Assembly (NCBI RefSeq): GCF_024448715.1
Contig: NZ_JAMOHZ010000001.1
Coordinates: 310,001-374,000 of the forward strand
Direction of reading: 5' to 3'
Length of the DNA: 64,000 nucleotides
DNA from: Stutzerimonas stutzeri
GTDB taxonomy: Bacteria > Pseudomonadota > Gammaproteobacteria > Pseudomonadales > Pseudomonadaceae
The notes below the pieces were generated by a model. The model did no database searches, was not told the origin of the DNA, and saw only the letters and a program-made list of their open reading frames with translations. Positions 27,639 to 37,374 of the stretch are shown here, in pieces. How positions within the stretch are numbered: the stretch's first letter is position 1; each line of letters begins with the position of its first letter. The position numbers and the translations under genes were made by a program.

Positions 27639-28583
27639 ATGGCTACCACCTCCACAGCCTTGTCCAAGGCGCCTGTTACCGATACGGCAAGCGAGTCGAA
27701 CGAGCGCAAGCCACGCCGATTCGGCCCCAGCTGGTTCCTCGTCAGCCCGTCCGTTGCGCTGTTGCTGCTGTGGATGCTGGTGCCGCTGTCCATGACCGTC
27801 TACTTCTCTGTCATCCGCTACAACCTGCTCTATCCCGGTGAGAACGACTTCGTCGGGCTGGAGAACTTTCATTACTTCCTGACCGATGCCGGCTTCATGC
27901 CCGGCATGATCAATACCTTGCTGCTGGTTGGCAGCGTGCTGCTGATCAGCGTGGTGCTCGGCGTGCTGATCTCCGCGTTGCTGGAGGCGGCGGATTTCGC
28001 CGGCCGTGGAATCGTTCGCGTCATGCTGATCTCGCCGTTTTTCATCATGCCGACCGTCAGCGCTCTGGTCTGGAAGAATCTGATCTATCACCCCGTCTCG
28101 GGCATCCTCGCCGCGGTCTGGAAGTTTTTCGGAGCGCAGCCGATCGACTGGCTGGCCCAGCATCCGCTGCTGTCGATCATCATCATCGTGTCCTGGCAGT
28201 GGCTGCCCTTCGCGATCCTGATTCTGATGACTGCGATGCAGTCCCTCGACCAGGAACAGAAGGAAGCCGCCCGCCTCGACGGCGCCGGCCCGATCGCGAT
28301 CTTCTGGCACCTGACACTGCCACATCTAGCACGCCCCATCGCCGTGGTGGTGATGATCGAGACGATCTTTCTGCTGTCCATCTTTGCCGAGATTTTTACC
28401 ACTACCAGCGGTGGTCCCGGCTACGCCTCTACCAACCTTGCCTACCTGATCTACAACCAGGCGCTGCTGCAATTCGACGTCGGCATGGCATCGGCCGGCG
28501 GCCTGATCGCGGTGGTGATCGCTAACATCGCGGCGATCATCCTGGTGCGGATGCTGGGCAAGAATCTCACCGAAAAATACTGA
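27639..28583 (+). CDS. mtlF: Mannitol/polyol ABC transporter permease MtlF
   Basis: MalF-type inner-membrane permease of 314 aa with six hydrophobic segments after a ~35-residue cytoplasmic tail (PRRFGPSWFLVSPSVALLLLWMLVPL begins TM1). The EAA loop that docks onto the ATPase is clear: EAARLDGAGPIAIFWHLTLP around residues 208-227. GGAG lies seven bases before the ATG. It is 10 bp upstream of mtlG, with which it forms the heterodimeric channel. Confidence 0.94.
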   Translation: MATTSTALSKAPVTDTASESNERKPRRFGPSWFLVSPSVALLLLWMLVPLSMTVYFSVIRYNLLYPGENDFVGLENFHYFLTDAGFMPGMINTLLLVGSVLLISVVLGVLISALLEAADFAGRGIVRVMLISPFFIMPTVSALVWKNLIYHPVSGILAAVWKFFGAQPIDWLAQHPLLSIIIIVSWQWLPFAILILMTAMQSLDQEQKEAARLDGAGPIAIFWHLTLPHLARPIAVVVMIETIFLLSIFAEIFTTTSGGPGYASTNLAYLIYNQALLQFDVGMASAGGLIAVVIANIAAIILVRMLGKNLTEKY

Positions 28584-28593
28584 GGGCAGACCG

Positions 28594-29427
28594 ATGCTAA
28601 CGCTCAAACAAAGTCGCCGCCTCAACACCCTCGTCGTCGGGCTGTTCGCGTGGGCCGTGGCGCTGCTGCTGTTCTTTCCGATCTTCTGGATGATCCTGAC
28701 CAGCCTGAAGACCGAGATCGACGCCTTCGCCACGCCGCCGCAGTTCATCTTCACGCCGACGCTGGAGAACTACCTGCACATCCAGGACCGCAGCGGCTAC
28801 TTTAAGTACGCCTGGAATTCAGTGACCATCTCCTTCGGCGCCACTGCGCTGGGCATGCTGATCGCGATACCCGCGGCCTACTCCATGGCCTTCTTCGAGA
28901 CCAAACGCACCAAGGGCACCCTCTTGTGGATGCTGTCGACGAAGATGCTGCCGCCGGTGGGCGTGCTGGTGCCGATCTACCTGCTGGCCAAACAGTTCGG
29001 CCTGCTCGACAGCCGCACGGTGCTGATCGTCATCTACACGTTGATCAACCTGCCGATTCTGGTGTGGATGATTTACACCTACTTCAAGGACATCCCCCGC
29101 GACATCCTCGAAGCGGCGCGCATGGACGGCGCCACGCTGATGCAGGAGATGGTTCGCGTGCTCCTACCGATCAGCAAGGGTGGGATCGCCTCGACCATGC
29201 TGCTATCGCTGATCCTGTGCTGGAACGAGGCGTTCTGGTCGCTGAACCTGACCTCCTCCAATGCCGCCCCGCTGACCGCGTTGATCGCCTCCTACTCCAG
29301 TCCCGAAGGGCTGTTCTGGGCCAAGCTCTCGGCCGTTTCCACCCTCGCCTGCGCCCCCATTCTGATATTCGGCTGGATCAGCCAGAAACAGCTGGTCCGC
29401 GGCCTGTCGTTCGGTGCCGTGAAATAA
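28594..29427 (+). CDS. mtlG: Mannitol/polyol ABC transporter permease MtlG
   Basis: MalG-type permease of 277 aa with six hydrophobic segments (TM1 TLVVGLFAWAVALLLFFPIFWMI; end SQKQLVRGLSFGAVK, a conserved MalG-family C-terminus). The EAA loop EAARMDGATLMQEMVRVLLP is near residues 171-190. GAGGG lies shortly before the ATG. It pairs with MtlF. Confidence 0.94.
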   Translation: MLTLKQSRRLNTLVVGLFAWAVALLLFFPIFWMILTSLKTEIDAFATPPQFIFTPTLENYLHIQDRSGYFKYAWNSVTISFGATALGMLIAIPAAYSMAFFETKRTKGTLLWMLSTKMLPPVGVLVPIYLLAKQFGLLDSRTVLIVIYTLINLPILVWMIYTYFKDIPRDILEAARMDGATLMQEMVRVLLPISKGGIASTMLLSLILCWNEAFWSLNLTSSNAAPLTALIASYSSPEGLFWAKLSAVSTLACAPILIFGWISQKQLVRGLSFGAVK

Positions 29428-29472
29428 CCGCCGCCGTATCGACAAGATCGACAAGAACTAGAGGATTCGAAC

Positions 29473-30576
<1,104 letters not shown>

Positions 30577-30591
30577 CTCCCGCTGCTCCAC

Positions 30592-30640
30592 GTAGGAGCC
30601 AGCTTGCTGGCGAATCGCTGCCGCCTGGCGCCCGCGATTC
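30592..30640. repeat. REP element between mtlK and mtlD
   Basis: Contains the Pseudomonas REP head GTAGGAGCCAGCTTGCTGG followed by CGAATCGC ... GCGATTCG arms (30611-30640). It sits inside the mtl operon, 15 bp after the mtlK stop, and could act as an RNA 3'-end stabiliser that sets the transporter mRNA level against the dehydrogenase/kinase portion. Confidence 0.7.
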
Positions 30641-30680
30641 GGCTACGGCTTTCCTCAATACACGCCCAGCGAGGCCTGAC

Positions 30681-32159
30681 ATGAAATTGAATGAACAGAA
30701 TCTGCCGCAGCTACCGGTGCACGTTGCCCGCCCGTCTTACACGCTCGAATCGGTCACAGCTGGGATCGCCCATATCGGCATCGGTGGCTTTCACCGCGCC
30801 CATCAGGCGGCTTACACCGATGCCTTGATGAACACCGGCGAAGGGCTCGACTGGGGAATTTGCGGTATCGGCACGCGCGCCAACGAGTTGTCCATGCGCG
30901 ACGCCCTCGCCTCGCAGGATTACCTCTACACCTTGGTCGAACTCGACGATCGACCCGATACCGAAGTTCGAGTGGTGGGCAGCATTCGCGACATGCTGCT
31001 GGTTACACGGGATGGTCCCGAAGCCGTGGTCGCCCGGCTGGCCGACCCGGCGATCCGCATCGTTTCGCTGACCATTACCGAAGGCGGCTACTGCCTCGAT
31101 GACAGCACCGGGCAGTTCAACGCCACGCTGCCGCATATCAAGCACGACCTGGAGAATCCAAGCACTCCAATCAGCGTTTTCGGCCTGCTCTGCGCAGCGC
31201 TTGCCAAGCGCCGCTGTGAAGGTAATGGGCCGTTTACGATCATGTCCTGCGATAACCTGCCGCATAACGGCGACGTCACCCGCAAGGCAACCCTGGCCTT
31301 CGCCAATCTGGTCGATGCGGACCTGGCCAGCTGGATCGAGCAGAACGTCAGTTTCCCTAATGCAATGGTCGACCGTATTACGCCGACGACCAGCGCAGCG
31401 CACCGCAAGGATCTCCGCCAGAAACACGGTATCGATGACGCCTGGCCCGTGGTCTGCGAACCCTTCGTGCAATGGGTGCTGGAGGACAGGTTTGTCGCCG
31501 GTCGACCGGCCTGGGAGAAGGTCGGTGTGCAGTTTACCAATGACGTCGCGCCCTACGAGGAGATGAAAATAAAGCTGCTCAACGGCAGTCATCTCGCGCT
31601 TACGTACCTGGGCTTCCTACGCGGCTATCGCTTCGTGCATGAAACCATGGCCGATCCGCTGTTCGTCGAATACATCCGCCGCTATATGGATGACGACGTC
31701 ACACCGCAGCTGGCGCCCGTGCCCGGCATCGATCTGACGCAGTACAAGCAGACCCTGATCGATCGCTTTTCCAATTGCGCTATCGCCGATCAACTGGAGC
31801 GGGTTTGCTCGGACGGCTCCTCTAAATTTCCCAAGTTCACCGTGCCAACTCTCAATCGTCTGATCGCTGATGGTGCCGAGCTGGACCGCGCGGCACTGGT
31901 CGTGGCCGCATGGGCGATGTACCTCAAAGGAGAGGACGAGAACGGAACCCAATACAGTATTCCCGATCCGCGGGCAGAGTTCTGTCAGTCGCTGATCGAA
32001 GAAGACGAGGGGCTTGCCGAGCGGTTGCTCGGACGAGAAGAAATATTTGGCTCGCAGGTCCCCCGTTCACTAGCGTTCCGTGACGCCTTCGAGCGCAACC
32101 TGCTGCGACTGCGCACACTGGGCGTGAGCGGCACCCTCGACTTGTTGCTGACCCGCTGA
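30681..32159 (+). CDS. mtlD: Mannitol 2-dehydrogenase (polyol dehydrogenase family)
   Basis: Oxidises D-mannitol to D-fructose (also arabitol, sorbitol) with NAD+, as a cytosolic monomer. The 492-aa length matches the P. fluorescens enzyme. The N-terminal nucleotide-binding motif HIGIGGFHRAHQA (31-43) and the catalytic region EEMKIKLLNGSHLALTYLG are present; Lys296, Asn301 and His304, with Asn192, line up (one residue offset) with the catalytic Lys/Asn/His set of long-chain secondary alcohol dehydrogenases. Product fructose is the substrate of MtlZ. Confidence 0.95.
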   Translation: MKLNEQNLPQLPVHVARPSYTLESVTAGIAHIGIGGFHRAHQAAYTDALMNTGEGLDWGICGIGTRANELSMRDALASQDYLYTLVELDDRPDTEVRVVGSIRDMLLVTRDGPEAVVARLADPAIRIVSLTITEGGYCLDDSTGQFNATLPHIKHDLENPSTPISVFGLLCAALAKRRCEGNGPFTIMSCDNLPHNGDVTRKATLAFANLVDADLASWIEQNVSFPNAMVDRITPTTSAAHRKDLRQKHGIDDAWPVVCEPFVQWVLEDRFVAGRPAWEKVGVQFTNDVAPYEEMKIKLLNGSHLALTYLGFLRGYRFVHETMADPLFVEYIRRYMDDDVTPQLAPVPGIDLTQYKQTLIDRFSNCAIADQLERVCSDGSSKFPKFTVPTLNRLIADGAELDRAALVVAAWAMYLKGEDENGTQYSIPDPRAEFCQSLIEEDEGLAERLLGREEIFGSQVPRSLAFRDAFERNLLRLRTLGVSGTLDLLLTR

Positions 32160-32172
32160 CGGAGGCCAGCCA

Positions 32173-33660
32173 ATGTTTCTAGGCATCGATTGCGGAACCC
32201 AGGGCACCAAGGCGCTGTTGCTCGATGCCGATAACGGCGAGGTATTGGGTCAGGGTTCGGCCAGCCACGAACTGAACAGCGGCCCCAACGGCCGTCGGGA
32301 GCAGGATACGGCGCAATGGATCGAAGCGTTCCAGCGAGCTACCGCGGCAGCGTTAGCCGAGGCCGGGGTGGATGGCAGTCGTGTGCTCGGTATCGGTGTG
32401 TCTGGGCAACAACATGGCCTGGTCACGCTGGATGGCCAAGGCCGAGTACTCCGCCCGGCCAAGCTATGGTGCGACACCGAATCGGCCGACGAAAACCGGC
32501 GATTGCTGGATTGGCTGGGCGGTGAACGCGGCTCGTTGCAACGGCTCGGTGTGGTCATTGCGCCGGGCTACACCGTATCCAAGTTGCTCTGGATGAAGCA
32601 GCAGCATCCGCAGCTGTTCGAGCGCATTGCGCATATCTTGCTGCCGCACGACTACCTCAACTACTGGCTAACAGGGCGTTGCTGCAGCGAGTACGGCGAC
32701 GCCTCGGGTACCGGCTACTTCAACGTGCGCGCGCGACGGTGGGACATCGAAATACTGCGGCATATTGATCCCAGCGGTCGCCTCGTAGCCGCGCTGCCGG
32801 AGCTGATCAAGTCCGATCAACCGGTCGGCCGGCTACGTCCGGAACTGGTGGAGCGGCTGGGCCTGAACCCACAGGCCATCGTATCGAGCGGCGGTGGCGA
32901 CAACATGATGGGAGCGATCGGTACCGGCAACATCAGCCCCGGTGCAATTACCATGAGCCTGGGCACATCCGGGACGCTGTACGCTTATTCTGATGAGCCG
33001 AGCATCAGTCCACAGCCCTCCGTTGCGACCTTCTGCTCGTCCAGTGGTGGCTGGCTGCCGTTGATTTGCACCATGAACCTGACCAACGCCAACGGCGCCA
33101 TCCGCGAGCTGCTGCAACTTGATCTGGAACAGTTCAATACATTGGCGGCGCAAGCACCGATCGGAGCCGAAGGCTTGACCATGCTGCCCTTCCTAAACGG
33201 CGAGCGCGTACCCGCCCTGCCCCAAGCCACTGCCAGTCTGCATGGCCTCACCGCAGATAACCTGACCCGAGCGAACCTATGTCGTGCAGTGGTCGAAGGC
33301 GTGACCTTCGGCTTGCGCTACGGGTTGGACCTGCTACGCGAGAGTGGGATTCGTAGCGAGCGGATTCAGTTGATTGGTGGCGGCGCGAAGAATCCGCTGT
33401 GGCGGCAGATCGTCGCGGACGTCATGGATACACCGGTAATCTGCGCCACGCACAGCGAGGCTGCGGCGCTGGGTGGCGCAATCCAGGCTGCCTGGTGCCA
33501 TACGAGACAGATCGACCCTGAAGCCAGTCTCGAAGCACTATGCCAGCGCTGCGTCAGTGTTGACGAGGCAACTGCGGTCGAGCCGTCCGCCAGTGCATTC
33601 GATGCCTATGAACGGGCCTACCGGCGTTATCGAGGGCTGGTAGCCGGCCTTTATAGTTAG
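32173..33660 (+). CDS. mtlY: Xylulokinase (FGGY family) of the mannitol/arabitol operon
   Basis: Phosphorylates D-xylulose formed from D-arabitol by MtlD. The 495-aa FGGY kinase has the N-terminal phosphate-binding motif FLGIDCGTQGTKALLLD, substrate motif GVSGQQHGLVTLD (~75-88), the FGGY hinge region with GTGNISPGAITMSLGTSGT, and C-terminal ATP motif RIQLIGGGAKNPLWRQIVADVM with EAAALGGAIQAAW. GGAGG precedes the ATG, 13 nt after mtlD. In this locus it is the last mtl gene, because mtlZ is upstream of mtlR. Confidence 0.93.
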   Translation: MFLGIDCGTQGTKALLLDADNGEVLGQGSASHELNSGPNGRREQDTAQWIEAFQRATAAALAEAGVDGSRVLGIGVSGQQHGLVTLDGQGRVLRPAKLWCDTESADENRRLLDWLGGERGSLQRLGVVIAPGYTVSKLLWMKQQHPQLFERIAHILLPHDYLNYWLTGRCCSEYGDASGTGYFNVRARRWDIEILRHIDPSGRLVAALPELIKSDQPVGRLRPELVERLGLNPQAIVSSGGGDNMMGAIGTGNISPGAITMSLGTSGTLYAYSDEPSISPQPSVATFCSSSGGWLPLICTMNLTNANGAIRELLQLDLEQFNTLAAQAPIGAEGLTMLPFLNGERVPALPQATASLHGLTADNLTRANLCRAVVEGVTFGLRYGLDLLRESGIRSERIQLIGGGAKNPLWRQIVADVMDTPVICATHSEAAALGGAIQAAWCHTRQIDPEASLEALCQRCVSVDEATAVEPSASAFDAYERAYRRYRGLVAGLYS

Positions 33661-33682
33661 CGGACGTAATGGTGTCCTTAGC

Positions 33683-33773
33683 GGTTCGTGCGGCTGCAGA
33701 CCTGTTCGCGAGCAAGCTCGCTCCTACAAGGGCCGGAGCCGCACGAACCGTAGGAGCGAGCTTGCTCGCGAAC
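33683..33773. repeat. REP pair with interleaved inverted repeats
   Basis: Two 24-bp REP arms, perfectly complementary, at 33704-33727 and 33750-33773 (core GAGCGAGCTTGCTCGCGAAC) are interleaved with a second perfect 13-bp pair: GGTTCGTGCGGCT (33683-33695) and AGCCGCACGAACC (33737-33749). The order is A-B-A'-B'. It follows mtlY directly and is probably an mRNA 3'-end structure. Confidence 0.85.
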
Positions 33774-33822
33774 GCTTTATCCAATTCCAGCGATCACACC
33801 ATCAAATAATCGCGAACAGTTT

Positions 33823-33878
33823 GTAGGGTGGGCTTCAGCCCACCGATGACTGTGCTGGTGGGCTGAAGCCCACCCTAC
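33823..33878. repeat. Second intergenic inverted repeat (GTAGGGTGGGCTTCAGCCC type)
   Basis: Two perfect 22-bp complementary arms (33823-33844 and 33857-33878) separated by 12 bp. Each arm is itself partly palindromic (GGGCTTCAGCCC). It is of a different family from the neighbouring REP pair but has the same REP-like design. It fills most of the rest of the ~300-bp mtlY to acyl-CoA dehydrogenase gap. Confidence 0.85.
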
Positions 33879-33910
33879 GGTCGCTCGGCCCGCCTCGTTC
33901 GGTCAGCCAT

Positions 33911-33937
33911 CAAAGCAAAAGCCACTCGCGTGGCTTT
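33911..33937 (-). terminator. Rho-independent terminator of the acyl-CoA dehydrogenase gene
   Basis: On the minus strand, AAAGCCAC-GCGA-GTGGCTTT continues into TTGCTTTG, a stem of 8 bp with a T-rich tail, located 26 bp after the stop of the leftward gene. Confidence 0.8.
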
Positions 33938-33963
33938 GCCTCTTGCCCGGTGTTAGCGACGCC

Positions 33964-35190
33964 TTAGCGGCTACGCAACATTTCCCGCGGAAAGTACTTA
34001 CCCAGTTCATGTTTGGCGATCGAAGCACGGTGCACCTCATCCGGGCCGTCAGCAAGGCGCAGCGTGCGCTGCATGGCCCACCAGTGCGCCAGCGGGAAGT
34101 CTTCGGAAACACCGGCACCACCATGAATCTGGATGGCTCGATCGATTACCTTTAGCGCCACGTTAGGGGCGACGACCTTGATCTGGGCAATCTCGCTCGC
34201 GGCGATCTTGTTGCCCACGGTATCCATCATGTACGCCGCGTTTAGCGTCAACAGACGCGCCATGTTGATCTCGATGCGGCACTCGGCGATGTGATCCAGG
34301 TTGGCGCCGAGACGCGCCAGAGGCTTGCCGAACGCGGTGCGGTTGACCGAGCGCTCGCACATCAGCTTAAGCGCACGCTCGGCGACACCCACGGAGCGCA
34401 TGCAGTGGTGAATGCGGCCTGGGCCAAGGCGCCCTTGAGCGATCTCGAAGCCGCGGCCCTCGCCGAGCAGCACGTTTTCGTACGGCACGCGAACGTTTTC
34501 CAGCAGCACTTCGGCATGACCATGAGGGGCGTCGTCATAGCCGAACACCGGCAGCGGTCGCAGTACTTTCAGGCCCGGCGCGTCCATCGGTACGAGGATC
34601 ATCGAATGCTGCTGGTGGCGCGGTGCGTCCGGGTTGGTCAGGCCCATGAAGATCATTACTTTGCAGCGTGGGTCGCAGGCACCGGAGGTCCACCACTTGC
34701 GGCCGTTGATGACCCACTCGTCACCCTCGCGAACGGCGCGGGCCTGCATGTTGGTTGCATCGGACGAAGCCACTCCCGGCTCGGTCATACCGAAGGCGGA
34801 ACGAATCTCGCCGCGCAACAACGGCTCGAGCCACTGCTTCTTGTGCGCTTCGCTGCCGTAGCGCACAAGCACCTCCATGTTGCCGGTATCGGGCGCGGAG
34901 CAGTTGAAGGCTTCCGGGCCGAGCCCTGAGCTACCCATGATCTCTGCCAACGGTGCGTATTCGGTATTGGTGAGCCCGGCGCCCAGCTCGGAATCCGGCA
35001 GAAAGAGATTCCATAAACCTTCGGCCTTAGCCTTGGCTTTGAGCTCCTCGACGATGGCGGTGGGTTGCCAGCGGTCACCCTCGCTCACCTGCTGATAAAA
35101 GATTTTCTCGGCGGGATAGACATGCGCATCCATGAACGCCTGGACGCGCTCACGTAGCTCTTGAACCTTGGGGGAATAGGCGAAATCCAT
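33964..35190 (-). CDS. Acyl-CoA dehydrogenase (FAD-dependent)
   Basis: A flavoenzyme of 408 aa. Three acyl-CoA dehydrogenase domains can be followed: N-terminal helical ([28 protein letters not shown]), the middle beta domain with [21 protein letters not shown] and the K-W-W-T/S motif [12 protein letters not shown], and the C-terminal helical domain with [36 protein letters not shown] and [19 protein letters not shown]. The catalytic-base position is not certain from reading alone. This long-headed subgroup is often of the ACAD10/11 or medium/long-chain type. It is divergent from a LysR gene (35337), which may regulate it. Confidence 0.9.
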   Translation of the reverse strand: MDFAYSPKVQELRERVQAFMDAHVYPAEKIFYQQVSEGDRWQPTAIVEELKAKAKAEGLWNLFLPDSELGAGLTNTEYAPLAEIMGSSGLGPEAFNCSAPDTGNMEVLVRYGSEAHKKQWLEPLLRGEIRSAFGMTEPGVASSDATNMQARAVREGDEWVINGRKWWTSGACDPRCKVMIFMGLTNPDAPRHQQHSMILVPMDAPGLKVLRPLPVFGYDDAPHGHAEVLLENVRVPYENVLLGEGRGFEIAQGRLGPGRIHHCMRSVGVAERALKLMCERSVNRTAFGKPLARLGANLDHIAECRIEINMARLLTLNAAYMMDTVGNKIAASEIAQIKVVAPNVALKVIDRAIQIHGGAGVSEDFPLAHWWAMQRTLRLADGPDEVHRASIAKHELGKYFPREMLRSR

Positions 35191-35336
35191 GGCGACAGAC
35201 CTTCTGCAGGTAACGTTTTGTAGTTTTAAGATGCTAGAGGACGCCCAACGATTTATCTAAGCTATTTTCCTCGTGTATAAACATTCATCACCGATATATG
35301 ATCGGCGAATTCCGATACACGCCGGAGAGCACAACA

Positions 35337-36251
35337 ATGAACCTGAACAAGGTCGATCTGAATCTGTTCATCGTTTTCGACGCTATCTACACCGAGGCGA
35401 ACCTGACCCGCGCTGGGCAGATCGTCGGCATCACTCAGCCCGCCGTTTCCAACGCCCTGGCCCGCTTGCGGGAGACCTTCAATGACCCGCTGTTCGTGCG
35501 CACAGCACAAGGCATGGTGCCGACGCCGATGGCGCAAAACATCATCGGACCGGTGCGCAATGCACTGCAGCTGTTACGGGTCTCGGTGCAGGAAAGCCGG
35601 ACCTTCAACCCTGCGCAGGCAAACAAGACGTTCCGCATCAGCATGACCGACCTCACCGAGGCGGTGGTGCTACCGCCATTGTTTCAGCGTCTGCGTCGTT
35701 TGGCGCCGAACGTGAAAATCGAAAGCATGCTGGCCAAGCGCCGCGAAACCACCAAGGAATTGGCTGCTGGCCGTCTCGATTTCGCCATGGACGCCCCGCT
35801 AAATACCGACCCGCAGGTGCGTCACGTCAAGCTGTTGGAAGACCGTTATGTTTGCGCCATGCGTCGCGGTCATCCGCTGGCGAAGGAGAAACTCAGCGTC
35901 GAGGAATATTTGTCGCTGTCGCACATTCACATTTCCAGCCGGCGCAGCGGTCTGGGGATGGTCGACCTGGCGCTGGGTAAGATGGGGCAACAGCGCAAGA
36001 TCGCCCTGCGCTCGCAGCATTACATGATGGCCACTCAAGTAATTCAGCACACCGACATGGCGGTGACAGTGCCGGAGCGTTTCGCGCGGCGCCATGACTT
36101 GCATCAGATTCCATTACCAGTGGAAATCCCACCACTGGAGACGCACATCTATTGGCACGAAAGCACGGATCAGGACCCGGCCAATCGCTGGATGCGCGAG
36201 CAGATGATCGAGATCGCCCAGCAGGTCACTGCGGCGCAGCAAGCCGAATAA
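35337..36251 (+). CDS. LysR-family transcriptional regulator (NodD/NahR-like subgroup)
   Basis: 304 aa. The N-terminal winged HTH is MNLNKVDLNLFIVFDAIYTEANLTRAGQIVGITQPAVSNALARLRETFNDPLF; the D-L-N-L-F/L-x-x-F start and DPLFVRT motif place it with NodD/NahR/LeuO-type LysR proteins. An effector-binding domain follows. The ATG at 35337 is preferred because GGAGAG lies upstream and the HTH starts at once; the frame opens 13 codons earlier. Divergent from the acyl-CoA dehydrogenase gene, so control of that gene is likely but unproven. Confidence 0.9.
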   Translation: MNLNKVDLNLFIVFDAIYTEANLTRAGQIVGITQPAVSNALARLRETFNDPLFVRTAQGMVPTPMAQNIIGPVRNALQLLRVSVQESRTFNPAQANKTFRISMTDLTEAVVLPPLFQRLRRLAPNVKIESMLAKRRETTKELAAGRLDFAMDAPLNTDPQVRHVKLLEDRYVCAMRRGHPLAKEKLSVEEYLSLSHIHISSRRSGLGMVDLALGKMGQQRKIALRSQHYMMATQVIQHTDMAVTVPERFARRHDLHQIPLPVEIPPLETHIYWHESTDQDPANRWMREQMIEIAQQVTAAQQAE

Positions 36252-36259
36252 AGAGAGGT

Positions 36260-36289
36260 CCGGCAAGCGCAACGCTTGCCGGTTTTTTT
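36260..36289 (+). terminator. Rho-independent terminator after the LysR gene
   Basis: A perfect 10-bp stem CCGGCAAGCG / CGCTTGCCGG with a CAA loop is followed by seven T. It starts 9 bp after the LysR stop, and the T-run overlaps the gntR stop codon on the other strand. Confidence 0.95.
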
Positions 36290-37307
36290 ATGCGCTTTCG
36301 CGCATCACCACTTCGAAGCCCACATCGATTCGCCGTTTTGGCGGCGACTCGCCACGCATCAGGCTGAGCAGCATCTGCCCGGCCAGCTTGCCAACTTCAC
36401 CGCGGATGGTGCGTACGGTGCTCAGCGCAGGATGCATCCATGCCGCGGCCGGCAGGTCGTTGAAGCCGGCAATTGCCAAGCGCTGCGGCACGGCGAGCTG
36501 CAGTTGACGCGCACGAAACAGTGCGCCCAGCGCCAGGTCGTCGTTGTTGAAGAATATGGCATCGATTTCCGGATGCTTCGCCAGCAGCCTATCGAGCAAT
36601 TCGGCGCCCAGACCGATGGACGAAACCTCGGGCGTTAGCATTTCCAACGCAGCGTCATAGCGAGACGCTGTCCGCATCACGCTTCGGTAACCCTCGGCGC
36701 GTTGCAATGTACGCGGATCGAGCTGCGCAGCGGCAAAAGCGATGTTGCGGTACCCACGTTCCAGCAACTGGCGAGTCATCGCCGCGCCCGCCTCGAATTG
36801 GGAAAACCCGACGCAATACTCTTCATCGGCATCGCTCAGCTCCATCAGCGTAACGATGGGGCTGGTATAGCTGCCAAGCACTTCTCGCGCAGCGTCGCTG
36901 CGCTCGAAGCCTGTAACCAACAGCCCCGCCGGCTGATGCGCCAGGTAGGCACGTAGCAAGCGCTCATCTTCTTCGGGGTGGTAATGGCTGACACCGATCA
37001 TCAGCTCGTAACCGGCCGGCATCAGCACGCGCTGAATGGCCTCAACGGTATCTACGAACACCGCGTTCGATAATGAGGGGATGATCACTGCCACGAGGTT
37101 CGAGCGGGCGCTCGCCAGGTTGCGCGCCGCCGTATGCGGGACGTAACCCAGCGTCTTGACCGCCGCCATGACTCGCTCGCGCAACGCGTCGGACACTCGG
37201 TCGGGTTGCGACAATGCACGCGAGGCGGACATCAGCGAACAACCGGCGCTGCGCGCGACGTCGGATAACGTGGCCCGTTCCAGCGAACGGCGACGGCGAG
37301 AACTCAT
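36288..37307 (-). CDS. gntR: LacI-family repressor, gluconate-type GntR
   Basis: 339 aa. The N-terminal LacI HTH is visible (LSDVARSAGCSLMSASRALSQPDRVSDALRERVMAAVKTLGYVPHTAARNLASAR), followed by a periplasmic-binding-protein-like effector domain (VAVIIPSLSNAVFVDTVEAIQ ... IDAIFFNNDDLALGALFRARQ ... IAGFNDLPAAAWMHPALSTVRT), closely like GntR repressors of gluconate genes. It is the last gene of a minus-strand unit with the gluconokinase-TRAP genes. The reading of the effector as gluconate or 6-phosphogluconate is inference. A GC hairpin separates it from dctP. Confidence 0.88.
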   Translation of the reverse strand: MSSRRRRSLERATLSDVARSAGCSLMSASRALSQPDRVSDALRERVMAAVKTLGYVPHTAARNLASARSNLVAVIIPSLSNAVFVDTVEAIQRVLMPAGYELMIGVSHYHPEEDERLLRAYLAHQPAGLLVTGFERSDAAREVLGSYTSPIVTLMELSDADEEYCVGFSQFEAGAAMTRQLLERGYRNIAFAAAQLDPRTLQRAEGYRSVMRTASRYDAALEMLTPEVSSIGLGAELLDRLLAKHPEIDAIFFNNDDLALGALFRARQLQLAVPQRLAIAGFNDLPAAAWMHPALSTVRTIRGEVGKLAGQMLLSLMRGESPPKRRIDVGFEVVMRESA

Positions 37308-37350
37308 AGCGTGATCCAGCGAGGAGAGAAGAAGATTCTACAACGGGACG

Positions 37351-37368
37351 GCGCCCCCGCAGGGGCGC
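37351..37368. other. GC-rich hairpin between dctP and gntR
   Basis: Perfect 7-bp stem GCGCCCC / GGGGCGC with a 4-nt loop, six bases past the dctP stop. There is no T-run, so it is more likely an mRNA-stabilising or attenuating structure than a full terminator, and gntR may still be co-transcribed. Confidence 0.5.
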
Positions 37369-37374
37369 GCCAGA

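Noticed and set aside
33683-33878. Cluster of repeats considered as a small CRISPR array
   Set aside because: The units are inverted, of different sequence and without equal spacers; they are REP-type palindromes and no cas gene is near.
37351-37368. Hairpin after dctP as a full terminator
   Set aside because: No T-run follows on the minus strand, so gntR is left as possibly co-transcribed.
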